A DNA stretch of 35,189 nucleotides from Acidobacteriota bacterium (GTDB taxonomy: Bacteria; Acidobacteriota; Blastocatellia; Pyrinomonadales; Pyrinomonadaceae), in assembly GCA_021323895.1 (NCBI GenBank), contig JAJPKD010000192.1:1-35189 (forward strand), read 5' to 3'. A model generated the notes under the pieces. It did no database searches, was not told the origin of the DNA, and was given only the letters and a program-made list of their open reading frames with translations. The position numbers and the translations under genes are program-made. This document shows positions 23,385-32,413 of the stretch, piece by piece (position 1 is the stretch's first letter; every line of letters starts with the position of its first letter).

Positions 23385-23406
23385 GATTTCTCAGCGCTGA
23401 GAAATC
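23385..23406. promoter_or_regulatory. 22-bp perfect palindrome upstream of the sigma-54 promoter
   Basis: GATTTCTCAGC followed by its exact complement GCTGAGAAATC. It sits 15 nt upstream of the -24 box. The adjoining CGTGATTTC resembles one arm of the operator copies at 4.9, 6.2 and 7.0 kb. A regulator site is likely; a transcript hairpin is possible if transcription starts farther upstream. Confidence 0.5.
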
Positions 23407-23479
23407 CGCTGCGTCACATTGGAACACCATGAAGCTTGGTTAGAGTATGGAAACAAAACGATTCGAGAGCAAGCCAGGG

Positions 23480-24766
23480 TTAGTGAGCGACAAGATATAT
23501 GGGCGAGCTATCGAGGTCGATGAAAAGAGATTCCTCTTTTGCTGAAACGATGCCGCCTGGCTGGCCTGTCACTTTGAAGATTGAAAAGCTGCCGGTCACT
23601 CTTGCAAGTATCACCCGGCGCGAATTGGCTGAAGCGGTCCATGCGACGATGCGGCGATCATTTCCATTGCCAAACACCAGGACGTAATCGTCGTCGCTGC
23701 CAACATTCAAACGCTCGACGAACCGATAGCCTCTAAGCTGAGTGGTCAACGTCTTTGCAGCGAGATAGGCGGGTTTTGGTTCGTACACCAGGCTGCGACC
23801 GAATTGATACTGATTACGCACCAAGCCAAAGTGATGCTCAGCTTCGGTTGGATCATTTCCGTCGTCACGCCAGTCGTACCAGATCGAAATCGGAATTCCG
23901 TTCGCGATGTTCGTCAGAAATTGGCGAGCAAGCATCGCCGCTTGTCTCTCTCCTGACATGCCGCGCCAAACTGACGAGTAACCCCACTCGCCGGAAATAA
24001 TCGGCAAAGGCCGATCCTTATTTGGCGAGTGGTAGCGACTGATCAACTCACGCAAGCGCGCATATTCAAGGGCGGCTGATTCCGGATTCGTCTGTCGATA
24101 CGGATGGACAGAAACTCTGAACCAATTGCCTCCAGCGCTAGCCTTAAGAAATGAGCCGATAAACGGGAAATCAATTTTCGAGGTCGCCGGCCCAATCAAT
24201 TTTTCGTTCGGCAGGTCGCGGCGAAACGCGCGACTAACTTCCGTCGCCAGCGCAATGTATTCATCGATGTTAGGTTTGGGCGGCCAGAACAGCGGCACGT
24301 TTGGTTCGTTGAAGATCTCCCAGACTATTCCGCGGCCGGCAAAATGTTTCGCTGCGGCCACAGCCCAACGTGCGAACGCAGCTTGAGCTTCTGCGGTGCG
24401 GACCGACTTGCCGTCGGTGTAAAGCGGATTGCCGTAGTCCAGAATGAACAGGGCGCGGAGGTTGTTCGCATCGAGTTCCTTCAGCAAACGATCGTACGCC
24501 GAAAAATCATATTGGCCGCGTTCGCGCTCGGTAATCTCCCAAATGAAATCCATCCGGATCCAACGAAAGCCCGCCTCGGCAATCATCTTCACTTCACCCG
24601 GTCTTGCCTCCGTGAAATGAATGTTGACGCCGAGACTTTCGGTCGCGACCGGTTGCGCGGGCGCCGGCACCCAGCAACCATCGCACCGACTTGATTTGTA
24701 ATCAGCGGAAGTCGCCAGGGAGAGGAAAAGCGTAATGAATACCAGAGCAACGCGCACAATCTTCAT
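23480..24766 (-). CDS. Secreted glycoside hydrolase, clan GH-A (GH5/GH39-like)
   Basis: A 428-residue TIM-barrel hydrolase. A signal peptide covers about residues 1-21 and a Cys-containing segment follows. The barrel starts at SLGVNIHFTEARPGEVKMIAEAGFRWIRMDFIWE. The acid/base Glu154 lies in WEIFNEPNVPLFWPP, and the probable nucleophile Glu260 in PIISGEWGYSS. The C-terminal 90 residues form a beta-domain. The pattern fits clan GH-A enzymes often found with polysaccharide loci. The substrate cannot be read from sequence; it may trim or degrade the exopolysaccharide made by the genes upstream. ATG 24764-24766 is preferred to TTG 24779-24781 because it puts the basic residues next to the hydrophobic core; neither has a good ribosome-binding site. 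It is the last gene of the locus, 61 nt after the phosphopantetheinyl transferase gene. Confidence 0.85.
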   Translation of the reverse strand: MKIVRVALVFITLFLSLATSADYKSSRCDGCWVPAPAQPVATESLGVNIHFTEARPGEVKMIAEAGFRWIRMDFIWEITERERGQYDFSAYDRLLKELDANNLRALFILDYGNPLYTDGKSVRTAEAQAAFARWAVAAAKHFAGRGIVWEIFNEPNVPLFWPPKPNIDEYIALATEVSRAFRRDLPNEKLIGPATSKIDFPFIGSFLKASAGGNWFRVSVHPYRQTNPESAALEYARLRELISRYHSPNKDRPLPIISGEWGYSSVWRGMSGERQAAMLARQFLTNIANGIPISIWYDWRDDGNDPTEAEHHFGLVRNQYQFGRSLVYEPKPAYLAAKTLTTQLRGYRFVERLNVGSDDDYVLVFGNGNDRRIVAWTASANSRRVILARVTGSFSIFKVTGQPGGIVSAKEESLFIDLDSSPIYLVAH

Positions 24767-24827
24767 CGGCTTGTACAGCAAATTGGTAATTTGCGAAGAT
24801 CGCCACGCAATTTAACAAACGCGGAAC

Positions 24828-25616
24828 TTAGAATTCCCACAGGACCATCTTCGAAGGATTTCCTTCGACCGCCAGCGTGGCCGCGTATCCCGGTTCGGTG
24901 TGAAGTTCCTTAAACACCCAACGCGAGACTTCGCCGGAATCGACGCGGCTATTCAGCAGCCGCGGCGGCTCGCCCGGCGCAACCGTCACATCGAATTGAT
25001 CAAGCGGGCAATACAAACCCTCGCCGCGCGCTTTGATGTAAGCCTCTTTGCGGGTCCACGTATTGAAGAACGATTGCGTCTTCTGTTCCGCCGGGACCGC
25101 GCAAAATTCTTCGACTTCGGATCGCGAAAAGAAATGTGTCGCAACTTCGTCCGTCACAAAATCTGAGCGCATGTATTCGATATCGACGCCGACTTCACGA
25201 TCGCGGGTAATCGCGATCAAGGCGAGTTGATGCGAGTGCGACAAATTGAAACGTAAGCCCTGCGACATCTTCGCATCGGCAAAATATGGCTTGCCGTATT
25301 CGGTCGTGTCGAGCTGCAGGCGGCCGGGTTTGGTTTTCAAGTAACGGCCGAGAATCAGGCGCAACGATGCGCGCGCTACGCAGAAACGGCGGCGATCGGA
25401 TTCGAAGCGAAAGCGATCCGCTCGCGCACGGTCCTCAAGCGATAGCGCTTCGTCGAAGCTCCATGACCAGGGCGCATCGAGGCGTGCGCGCCACATGTGG
25501 ACTTCGTTTTGCCATATAACGGGCTCGGCGGGGCCGCGCTTCCAGGTCTGTTCCGGGGCCAAAGCAGCGCCGGCGGCGCTACGATTCGACGAATAAAACA
25601 GTGAAGTTGTTTGCAT
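24828..25616 (-). CDS. 4'-phosphopantetheinyl transferase (Sfp type)
   Basis: A 262-residue enzyme that loads the phosphopantetheine arm of CoA onto carrier proteins of fatty-acid, polyketide or peptide synthases. Two pseudo-dimeric halves are visible. Key motifs: YGKPYF (107-112), RFNLSHS (122-128), the Mg site Asp145 and Glu147 in VGVDIEYMR, and WTRKEAYIKARGEGL (187-201) with catalytic Glu191 and Lys195. Length is at the upper end of the Sfp group. ATG 25614-25616 lies only 5 nt after the stop of the upstream GT4 gene, so it is firmly in the exopolysaccharide operon, although no carrier-protein or synthase gene is in the window. It could modify a carrier protein encoded elsewhere. Confidence 0.93.
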   Translation of the reverse strand: MQTTSLFYSSNRSAAGAALAPEQTWKRGPAEPVIWQNEVHMWRARLDAPWSWSFDEALSLEDRARADRFRFESDRRRFCVARASLRLILGRYLKTKPGRLQLDTTEYGKPYFADAKMSQGLRFNLSHSHQLALIAITRDREVGVDIEYMRSDFVTDEVATHFFSRSEVEEFCAVPAEQKTQSFFNTWTRKEAYIKARGEGLYCPLDQFDVTVAPGEPPRLLNSRVDSGEVSRWVFKELHTEPGYAATLAVEGNPSKMVLWEF

Positions 25617-25621
25617 GCCTT

Positions 25622-26797
25622 TTACCCAACCACGGCGAGCCTGGGCCAGACTCGCGCGGAAATATTATCCGAGAGCAGCCGCGCGCCCGAAAGCAATTCT
25701 TCCGAGACAGAAGCCGGAGCCACCGATCCGAGAAACTGCAACACGCGAAACGCGAAGACGTTTTGGTCAAATTTTTCCGCGTGACGCCGGAGCAGAATTT
25801 GACTCCAAACCATGCTCTCAAATCTTTCGATTGCAGTGCTAAGTGAGCGGCTGTCAGGCTGATCAAAGAAGACGCCGGTCTTCCCTTCCACGACTGTTTC
25901 CACCGCGCCGCCGGCCCGATACGCGATAACCGGACGTCCGGCTGCGTTCGCTTCCAACGGCGCCATGCCGAAATCTTCTGCGCCGGGAAACAATAGCGCG
26001 CGACAACGCGCCGCGTAGTAATTCACAATCTGATCGGGTTGACGGCCAAGGAATTCGATTCGATCGTCACCCAACTTTTCCAAACGCGCGCGGTCCGGAC
26101 CATCGCCAATGATTACCAAGCGACGATTCATCCGCTTGCAAGCTTCTATGGCCAGGTCGATTCGCTTGTAAGGCATCAAACGCGATAACACGAGATAGTA
26201 ATCTTCAATCTCATTCGACATGTGAAAGCGATTGACATCGATCGGCGGAGGAATCACGTGCGCCTCGCGACCGTAAATTTGTTTGATGCGGCTGGCGACT
26301 AGTTTTGAGTTGGCGATGTAATAGTTCGGCTGCTGCGACGCGCGCAGGTCCCACTTGCGCAACCCCCAAAGCGCCAGTGGCAGCAGCGCGCGAATCCCTT
26401 TCCCGAAACGCTCGCGCGCGACGTAATCCTCGTATCGCCAAACCCAACGCATCGGCGTGTGGCAGTAGCAAACGTGAATTGCGTTGCGACGGCGGCGCAC
26501 GCCTTTGGCATAGCCTGAGCTGCTGCTGAAAATTAGATCGTAATTCGAGAGGTCAAAGTGCTCGACTGCCCACGGGTACAGCATGAAGTAATGACGGAAC
26601 TTGCGATCCATCGCGGGCAAATGCTGCAGCGGCGAAGTACGAATGTCCGCCGCTTTCAGACGCTTCGACAGACTCTGCGGCAGGGCGACGGTCGTATAGA
26701 TCGGAGCGGAGGGAAACGAATCGTGCATGGCTTCAGCCACGCGCTCGGCCCCTCCCATTTGAATGAAGTAATCGTGTACTAGTGCGATTCTGGACAA
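25622..26797 (-). CDS. Family 4 glycosyltransferase
   Basis: A 391-residue GT-B enzyme adding a sugar to the growing lipid-linked repeat unit at the inner membrane. The N-terminal domain has VHDYFIQMGGAERVAEAM and YCHTPMRWVWRYEDYV, a pattern seen in WbaZ/mannosyltransferase-like members. The C-terminal domain has YYLVLSRLMPYKRIDLAIEACKRM, LVIIGDGPDRARLEKLG and the donor-binding FPGAEDFGMAPLEANAAGRPVIAYRAGGAVETVVEGKTG (E-x7-E region). ATG 26795-26797 is preceded by 53 nt after the upstream GT4 gene. The C-terminal 50 residues (SVAPASVSEELLSG...) are not part of the fold and may be a local extension. Confidence 0.92.
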   Translation of the reverse strand: MSRIALVHDYFIQMGGAERVAEAMHDSFPSAPIYTTVALPQSLSKRLKAADIRTSPLQHLPAMDRKFRHYFMLYPWAVEHFDLSNYDLIFSSSSGYAKGVRRRRNAIHVCYCHTPMRWVWRYEDYVARERFGKGIRALLPLALWGLRKWDLRASQQPNYYIANSKLVASRIKQIYGREAHVIPPPIDVNRFHMSNEIEDYYLVLSRLMPYKRIDLAIEACKRMNRRLVIIGDGPDRARLEKLGDDRIEFLGRQPDQIVNYYAARCRALLFPGAEDFGMAPLEANAAGRPVIAYRAGGAVETVVEGKTGVFFDQPDSRSLSTAIERFESMVWSQILLRRHAEKFDQNVFAFRVLQFLGSVAPASVSEELLSGARLLSDNISARVWPRLAVVG

Positions 26798-26850
26798 GTC
26801 GGCTACCTCGGCGTCTCTCTTCTTAAGAAAGTCCGAAAAGGCCCGTATTT

Positions 26851-28077
26851 TCAGTCCGCACTTAACTTAACTTCGAGGGAATTGAGCGAATTTGGGCGGG
26901 GCATTGCGCCACGTTGAAGCGCGTGTTCGTAGAGGGTGTTGACTTCACTCAGGAATCTGTCAATTGAGAAGCGAGCAACAGCTACGCGTCGCGCCTCGCA
27001 ACCCAGCTCAGCGCGTAAGTTTGCGTCGCGCAGCAGCGTGAGAATTCCCGAAGCGAGTTCGCTATTTGCTTTAGCTTTGACCAGCCAGCCGTTCAAACCG
27101 TGTTGGATCATTTCGGGCGTGCCACCAACCGCCGTCGCGATGACGGCGCGGCCGCTCGCCAATCCTTCTAATACAGTCAGCGCGAATGGTTCTTCGTGAG
27201 AGTTGACGACAAGCACATCCAGCGCCTGAATGATGCGAGGCACGTCATCCCGCGAACCGAGAAAATGAATACGATCGGCGATGCCAAGTGCTTCAGCCGC
27301 GCGCATGAGTTCAGCCGCGTATTCTTCGTCACGATTGAAGAGGGCGCGTCCAACGATTAGCAAAGTCGCATCTGGGATTTCGCTGACAACTCGGGCAAAC
27401 GACTGGACCAACTCGAGCTGTCCCTTACGCGGCGTGAGCTGGCCAATGATGCCGACGACGGGTTGCTGTGCATAAATGTTTAGCTCAGCACGGACCTCCG
27501 CGCCATTGGCTGCATTCGGCTGAAAGCGATCGAGATCGACCGCGTTCCGAATCACGTCAATCGGTACTCGACGCGTGAAAGGCCTTAGGACGATTCCCCG
27601 AAAGCGGCGAGCGACGGCTTCCGAAACAGCCAGGATGCGATTTGTCGAAGTCAGCGCAGCAAACAGTCGCACGGCCGTGCTCAACGGATGATGCGGCAAA
27701 ATGTCGTGTGCGTGCCAAATCACGGGAACGTCCAAACCGATCGTCGCGGCGGACATCACGAGACCGGCGCGAATGCTGTTCGCATGAATCAGCGCCGGCG
27801 ACTCCTCAATCACAATTCTTCGGGCGTCCCGGATGACTCCGCTGAATGAAGAAAGATATTTCGCGATTCGATCCAATCGCCACGTGAAACGCGCTTCGAG
27901 TTGATTGAGCGTGCGCGTTCTGGCCCGGCTGTCCTGGGCTAACGCCAACATCGGACTTTCGGGCGGACAGACAACCACTGGCTCAAACTGACGTCGGTCC
28001 AATCCGATCAGAATCATCTGCATGACGCGCTCAGCGCCGCTGACCATGCCGGTGTGGTTGTAAAAGAGAACCTTCAC
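26851..28077 (-). CDS. Family 4 glycosyltransferase
   Basis: A 408-residue GT-B glycosyltransferase. It starts VKVLFYNHTGMVSGAERVMQMI, with the glycine-rich acceptor loop. Its C-terminal half has PVVGIIGQLTPRKGQLELVQSFARV, IHFLGSRDDVPRIIQALDVLV and the donor motif EEPFALTVLEGLASGRAVIATAVGGTPEMIQHG. GTG 28075-28077 is chosen because it begins the conserved fold and lies 10 nt after the ligase stop; the open frame extends into the ligase gene but without homology. No strong ribosome-binding site is visible, so coupling is likely. The sugar specificity is unknown; it is different enough from the neighbouring GT4 to add another residue of the repeat unit. Confidence 0.91.
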   Translation of the reverse strand: MKVLFYNHTGMVSGAERVMQMILIGLDRRQFEPVVVCPPESPMLALAQDSRARTRTLNQLEARFTWRLDRIAKYLSSFSGVIRDARRIVIEESPALIHANSIRAGLVMSAATIGLDVPVIWHAHDILPHHPLSTAVRLFAALTSTNRILAVSEAVARRFRGIVLRPFTRRVPIDVIRNAVDLDRFQPNAANGAEVRAELNIYAQQPVVGIIGQLTPRKGQLELVQSFARVVSEIPDATLLIVGRALFNRDEEYAAELMRAAEALGIADRIHFLGSRDDVPRIIQALDVLVVNSHEEPFALTVLEGLASGRAVIATAVGGTPEMIQHGLNGWLVKAKANSELASGILTLLRDANLRAELGCEARRVAVARFSIDRFLSEVNTLYEHALQRGAMPRPNSLNSLEVKLSAD

Positions 28078-28087
28078 TGTCCGTTTC

Positions 28088-29602
28088 TCAAATCGTGATG
28101 ATTTCGCGTTCGCCTGATTCAATCCTGGCTTCGCGCAATCGAAGCGTTTCGCGCGAAATCCAGCCGATGAACAACCAGGCAAGCGGCGCGACCGAATAAA
28201 TCGTAAACGTCAATCCAAAGATGCTGTTCAGCACCAACGCCGGCATCATCGCCGCGATAATTCGCCGTGTCGACATGGCGTCGTCGCCAGGTGCGCGCGC
28301 ATTCTGCAGCGACAGCCACGTGGCCCGGCCCAGGACCCAAATGAACAGAAGCGCGCCTGGAATGCCGCAGGCGATCGCCACCACGAGGATGAAACTATCA
28401 ATCGGAGGAAGATCGGACTCGGAAGCGTAGCGGGCTTCACACAAAGATCCCGCACCCAGACCCGATCCCAGCGGGCGATAAGGAATCACGCTGGTAAGCA
28501 AGTAAGTCCAGTTCTCCATGCGCACTTGAAAACTATTTTCTTCCGCAGGCTTGAGCGTGCCGCGCTGCGCGTGCGAAACCAGGGTGCTGACGGTTTCGTT
28601 CTCGGTCTTGCTCCACATGTCTTCTTCCGAAGGCGGCGCCACAAATATGATGACCAGAACAATCGGCAAGATGATGATACCGATGCGCACGATGGCTTGC
28701 GGGAAACTCCGCGCGCCGATCATGATCAACGCAGCGACGCCCGCAAACAATCCAAAGATTGCCGTGCGCTGGCCGGTTAGAATCACCGCCCCAATCAGAA
28801 ACAGAGCCGACAACAGCCAACCAGCTTTATGAATCAATCGCCGCGACGCCGCCATAAAGCCAAACGCCGCGATAGCTCCCAACTCTGCATAGCGTCCCCA
28901 CTCTTCGGCGCTGCTGAAAGTCGCCAGCGCGCGGCGAATATGGCCCACATTGATCGAGACATAATAGTCCGTGTTATCGATCCAATACTGCTCGAACGCC
29001 GGGTAACCCCAAAGCAATTGATAGATTCCATACAGCGACGTCAATACCGCTAGGACGACAACTATGCTCAAGACTCTTTTGATGAAACGCTCATCGACCG
29101 CTTGTCCAAAGTAAAACCAGACAAGCGGCACCAGCATGAACAGCGCTCCGGCCAATCCCACCATCAACCCGCCTTGTAGCGGGTTGAAGATTTCGAGCGT
29201 GTAAATTGCGCCCAGCACCGAAACCGCGCCGGCCAGCGGCGTCGCGAAGAACATCTCGAGTCGGCGAGAACGCATCAGCGAAGCTAAAGCGAATAGCGTC
29301 ACGATTGGCGTCAGCAAGTGAATCGGATCTTCGCTGCCGTATTCCACAAAGAGGTACTGCGCGCGCCGCAACACACCACGAAATGGTTCGAAGAGCGCCA
29401 TCGCTACCAAGCCGGCTTCGAGGCTGACCAGCAGCGGCATCGCCATTAACCAGACCACCGCCGTCAGCAGCCACGTGCGCAGAATCTGTCCGCCGGCGGC
29501 GATCGCAACTACCGTAAACGCGACCGCGGCCTGGACCGGCGCAAACCAGATCCAGACTGATCTGCGAAGCGGCTTCGGTGATGGGTGAACAACGCTGCTC
29601 AT
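28088..29602 (-). CDS. O-antigen ligase / polymerase-like membrane protein
   Basis: A 504-residue polytopic inner-membrane protein with about 10-12 helices. Between about 250 and 420 there is a large periplasmic loop region of the Wzy_C/WaaL type (AEEWGRYAELGAIAAFGFMA, LIGAVILTGQRTAIFGLFAG, RMENWTYLLTSVIPYRPLGSGLGAGS). It should polymerise or ligate the flipped repeat units. ATG 29600-29602 is chosen because the upstream flippase gene ends at 29623; a longer open frame overlaps it and has no membrane or family features. Gene order (flippase, ligase, glycosyltransferases) supports the role. Wzy and WaaL cannot be separated by sequence alone. Confidence 0.85.
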   Translation of the reverse strand: MSSVVHPSPKPLRRSVWIWFAPVQAAVAFTVVAIAAGGQILRTWLLTAVVWLMAMPLLVSLEAGLVAMALFEPFRGVLRRAQYLFVEYGSEDPIHLLTPIVTLFALASLMRSRRLEMFFATPLAGAVSVLGAIYTLEIFNPLQGGLMVGLAGALFMLVPLVWFYFGQAVDERFIKRVLSIVVVLAVLTSLYGIYQLLWGYPAFEQYWIDNTDYYVSINVGHIRRALATFSSAEEWGRYAELGAIAAFGFMAASRRLIHKAGWLLSALFLIGAVILTGQRTAIFGLFAGVAALIMIGARSFPQAIVRIGIIILPIVLVIIFVAPPSEEDMWSKTENETVSTLVSHAQRGTLKPAEENSFQVRMENWTYLLTSVIPYRPLGSGLGAGSLCEARYASESDLPPIDSFILVVAIACGIPGALLFIWVLGRATWLSLQNARAPGDDAMSTRRIIAAMMPALVLNSIFGLTFTIYSVAPLAWLFIGWISRETLRLREARIESGEREIITI

Positions 29603-29622
29603 ACTCTTCGCTTGACGCGCAT

Positions 29623-30930
29623 TTACTGCGCGGCTGAACTTAACCCCAACAACGATCTCCAATTGGGAATGAATAGATCGCGACGGTGCGGACGCAGGCA
29701 ATTCCTCCACAGACTGAGCCGGCGCTTCTTCGCGAATCCGAACAATGCAATCAGAAGCATCACCGTGTAGCCGATCAATGAAGCGATCGCCGCCCCGGTA
29801 ATGCCCATGCGCGGCAATAAGATTAGTAGGCCGATTCCGGTGACGACCGCCGCGGAAAATCTTGCCAATGTACTCAGGCCCGGGTGGCCGAATCCGCGCA
29901 ATCCGCTAATCACGATCGAGCCGCAACTCCACACGCCCGCGGCGACCAATAGCCAACGAAACGCGCTAGTTGCCGGAACAAAACTTTGGCCGAACAGAAC
30001 TCTCAGAATCAGCGGCGCCGCAAACCACAACGGCGGCAACAGCAACAAGTGCATGTAGATTGCCAGGCGCAGGCTGCGTGCCCACAACAATTCCGCTTTA
30101 TCAGTCGCTTTCGACGCGGCAACTTCGGGCATCAGTGCGTCGGCGATCGCGTCAGCGGCAAGCGTCGTCATCTCGGACAAGCGCACCGCGATGACGTACA
30201 AACCAATCGCCACATTCGAAGCCATCGCACCCAGCATCAACTGATCGAGTCGCAGAGTCGTGTAATCAGCGACATTGCCGGGATAGTCGCGCAGCGCATA
30301 GCCCATCGACTTTTTGAACTCACGCCAACTAGGTTCCCAACGCGGATGCAACTGATGCCACACGGCAAACAGCGCGAGCAGCATCGATGAAGTCTGTGAA
30401 ACAATCATCGTTAGTACCGCCATCGTTACGGTCAGGTGTCCGGCGAACCAAAGCGCTGCGAAACCAAAGCCCTGAATGCCAAAAAAGATCAGCCGGGCGA
30501 TTCCTGCCCAGCCGAAACGGCGCGTGCCTTCCAGAAGTCCACGCATAAGATCCAGAAACAAGGCCGCGGGAATATTGATTTGATAGATGCGCACCAGCGT
30601 CATCACCTGCGTGCTCCGATTGCCAACCAGGTGTGGAACGATCAGATCGGCGAGAGCGACGCTGATCACGCCGACGACCAGCGTGTAAATCACCGCGTTC
30701 GAAAACAGCGGCGAAACACGCTCGGGCTCCTTCGCCATCCAGTATCGATATGCGTTCGGCAGACCGAGTCCGGCCAGCATCGCTATGACCGGCGGCCACA
30801 GCACGACGACGAGAAGATCGCCACGTCCCGCCGGGCCCAGCGCGCGTGCGCCAACCAGGCTGGAGATCATCGTCGATAGCAGTATCGTCGAGTCGGTAAT
30901 GAAGATGAGTTTTGCGCTGCGGGCAATCAC
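29623..30930 (-). CDS. Oligosaccharide flippase (Wzx / polysaccharide biosynthesis protein)
   Basis: A 435-residue membrane protein with 12 or so helices of the MOP superfamily. It moves undecaprenyl-linked repeat units across the inner membrane. The N-terminus SAKLIFITDSTILLSTMISSLVGARALGPAGRGDLLVVV is characteristic, with the conserved LGPAGRG. Later segments YPGNVADYTTLRLDQLMLGAM and FGQSFVPATSAFRWLLVAAG also fit. The start is GTG 30928-30930; no strong ribosome-binding site is visible, and 40 nt separate it from the glycosylphosphotransferase stop. Its place between the priming transferase and the ligase is typical for a Wzx/Wzy-dependent locus. Confidence 0.9.
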   Translation of the reverse strand: MIARSAKLIFITDSTILLSTMISSLVGARALGPAGRGDLLVVVLWPPVIAMLAGLGLPNAYRYWMAKEPERVSPLFSNAVIYTLVVGVISVALADLIVPHLVGNRSTQVMTLVRIYQINIPAALFLDLMRGLLEGTRRFGWAGIARLIFFGIQGFGFAALWFAGHLTVTMAVLTMIVSQTSSMLLALFAVWHQLHPRWEPSWREFKKSMGYALRDYPGNVADYTTLRLDQLMLGAMASNVAIGLYVIAVRLSEMTTLAADAIADALMPEVAASKATDKAELLWARSLRLAIYMHLLLLPPLWFAAPLILRVLFGQSFVPATSAFRWLLVAAGVWSCGSIVISGLRGFGHPGLSTLARFSAAVVTGIGLLILLPRMGITGAAIASLIGYTVMLLIALFGFAKKRRLSLWRNCLRPHRRDLFIPNWRSLLGLSSAAQ

Positions 30931-30970
30931 AGGTGCACTCGTTTCTAAATTGAGAAGCTGGCGCGAGAGA

Positions 30971-32410
30971 TCAACTCGCTCCGCGAGCCAGAACTATTGC
31001 GGGGATCGTGCGAAGCAGAATCGACGCATCGAGCTTCAACGACCAATGGTCGATGTAGTCGAGGTCGAGCTGCATCCATTGTTCGAATGACAAGTTACTC
31101 CGGCCAGAGACCTGCCACAGACAAGTTAGTCCTGGCTTCACGCTAAAACGGCGCTTCTGCCAGGCTTCTTCCATGCGCACCGCGTCGCGAACAGAAAGCG
31201 GGCGTGGGCCAACCACGCTCATGTCGCCAACCAGCACGTTAATCAGTTGCGGCAGCTCGTCGATGCTCGTCTTGCGCAGCCACTTGCCGACGCGCGTGAT
31301 GCGCGGATCGTTCTTAATCTTGAAGATTGGCCCGTTTTTTTCGTTGAGGTGCTCGATGTCCTTCATCCGTTCTTCGGCGTCGATGCTCATCGTGCGGAAC
31401 TTGATCATGCGAAAGCGCCGCTTGCTGAATCCAACGCGTTCCTGAACGAAAAAGACCGGTCCGTGCGAGTCCAGCTTGATTGCCAACGCGACGATCGCAA
31501 ACAGGGGCGCACAGACAAGCAGCGCCGTGGTCGAGACGGTCAGGTCGATGATGCGCTTCGCCTCAGTGCGCCAGCTAAACGGCGGCGCGCTGCCCAGCGT
31601 TACGATCGGCGCGCCATCAAAATCGACGGCTTGAGACTTGGCGAGCTTCTGCGGAAACAGATCAGAGAGCACGTGCGTCGTGATTCCCTGCTCTTCCAGC
31701 AACGACACTGCTGTTTCAATTTGCGTGTAATGTGATTTGATCGGCAGCGCGACCGTCACTTCGTCAATCACTTCGGTAGCCATCAGCCGCGGCAAGTCTT
31801 CGATCGTTCCCAGGTAGGGAGCGCCTTGCAACGTCGCATAGGCATACGCCGGATCGCTGTCAACGAAGCCAATGACTTTGTAACCCAAATCCTGGCGACG
31901 ATTCAGATGCGCTGCAAAGCGCTGGCCACGTTGGCCGCCGCCAACAATCACGAGGTTCTTCAAGTTGTGACCGCTCGCGCGCAACCGCCGCAGGTTGTAA
32001 CGGAGAGCCATGCGCACGCCCGCGACCAAAACGAGACTCATCAATGCAAAGCTGCCGACGGTTCGGAGATTGATCGTGGGCCAATGGCCAACTTGGGCTG
32101 CGACAATCAAAGCGATGCCGCAAATTGCAACCGCGCGAACAATCTCGCGCAACTCGCGCCAGCCCGAACTCAGCCGATGCGAAACGTACAATCCTTGCGC
32201 TGCGAAGGCGCCGTACCAGCACACCAGCAACATCATGCCGAGAATCGCGTTGCCGACTTTTACTCTTTGCGAAAGATAGTCAACTACGAAGGTCGGATTT
32301 TGTGCGGGCGAATAACGGAACACGATCACCAGGCCAAGCGCGATCAGCACCAGCGAAAGATCGCTCAGCTTGAGGCAGAAATCGGAAATTGTTCCGCGGC
32401 GAGTAATCAT
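30971..32410 (-). CDS. Polyprenyl glycosylphosphotransferase (exopolysaccharide priming enzyme)
   Basis: A 479-residue inner-membrane enzyme of the WbaP/WcaJ group. It starts repeat-unit synthesis by transferring a sugar-1-phosphate to undecaprenyl phosphate. The N-terminal four-helix membrane domain is followed by a CoA-binding-like domain (about 145-270, NLVIVGGGQRGQRFAAHLN, GYKVIGFVDSDPA). After a further membrane helix the catalytic bacterial sugar transferase domain begins (about 283 on): KRIIDLTVSTTALL, GPVFFVQERVGFSKRRFRMIKFRTM, KTSIDELPQLINVLVGDMSVVGPRPL and KPGLTCLWQVSGRSNLSFEQWMQLDLDYI. The start ATG at 32408-32410 is 3 nt from the Wza-like stop, which indicates tight coupling. Confidence 0.95.
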   Translation of the reverse strand: MITRRGTISDFCLKLSDLSLVLIALGLVIVFRYSPAQNPTFVVDYLSQRVKVGNAILGMMLLVCWYGAFAAQGLYVSHRLSSGWRELREIVRAVAICGIALIVAAQVGHWPTINLRTVGSFALMSLVLVAGVRMALRYNLRRLRASGHNLKNLVIVGGGQRGQRFAAHLNRRQDLGYKVIGFVDSDPAYAYATLQGAPYLGTIEDLPRLMATEVIDEVTVALPIKSHYTQIETAVSLLEEQGITTHVLSDLFPQKLAKSQAVDFDGAPIVTLGSAPPFSWRTEAKRIIDLTVSTTALLVCAPLFAIVALAIKLDSHGPVFFVQERVGFSKRRFRMIKFRTMSIDAEERMKDIEHLNEKNGPIFKIKNDPRITRVGKWLRKTSIDELPQLINVLVGDMSVVGPRPLSVRDAVRMEEAWQKRRFSVKPGLTCLWQVSGRSNLSFEQWMQLDLDYIDHWSLKLDASILLRTIPAIVLARGAS

Positions 32411-32413
32411 CTT

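Noticed and set aside
24778-24796. GCAAATTGGTAATTTGC inverted repeat considered as a terminator or operator
   Set aside because: It is a short AT-rich stem without a T-tract, between genes of the same operon; the evidence is too weak.
29603-29710. N-terminal extension of the ligase-like gene to 29710
   Set aside because: It overlaps the 3' end of the flippase gene and shows no membrane or family features; ATG 29600-29602 fits the spacing.
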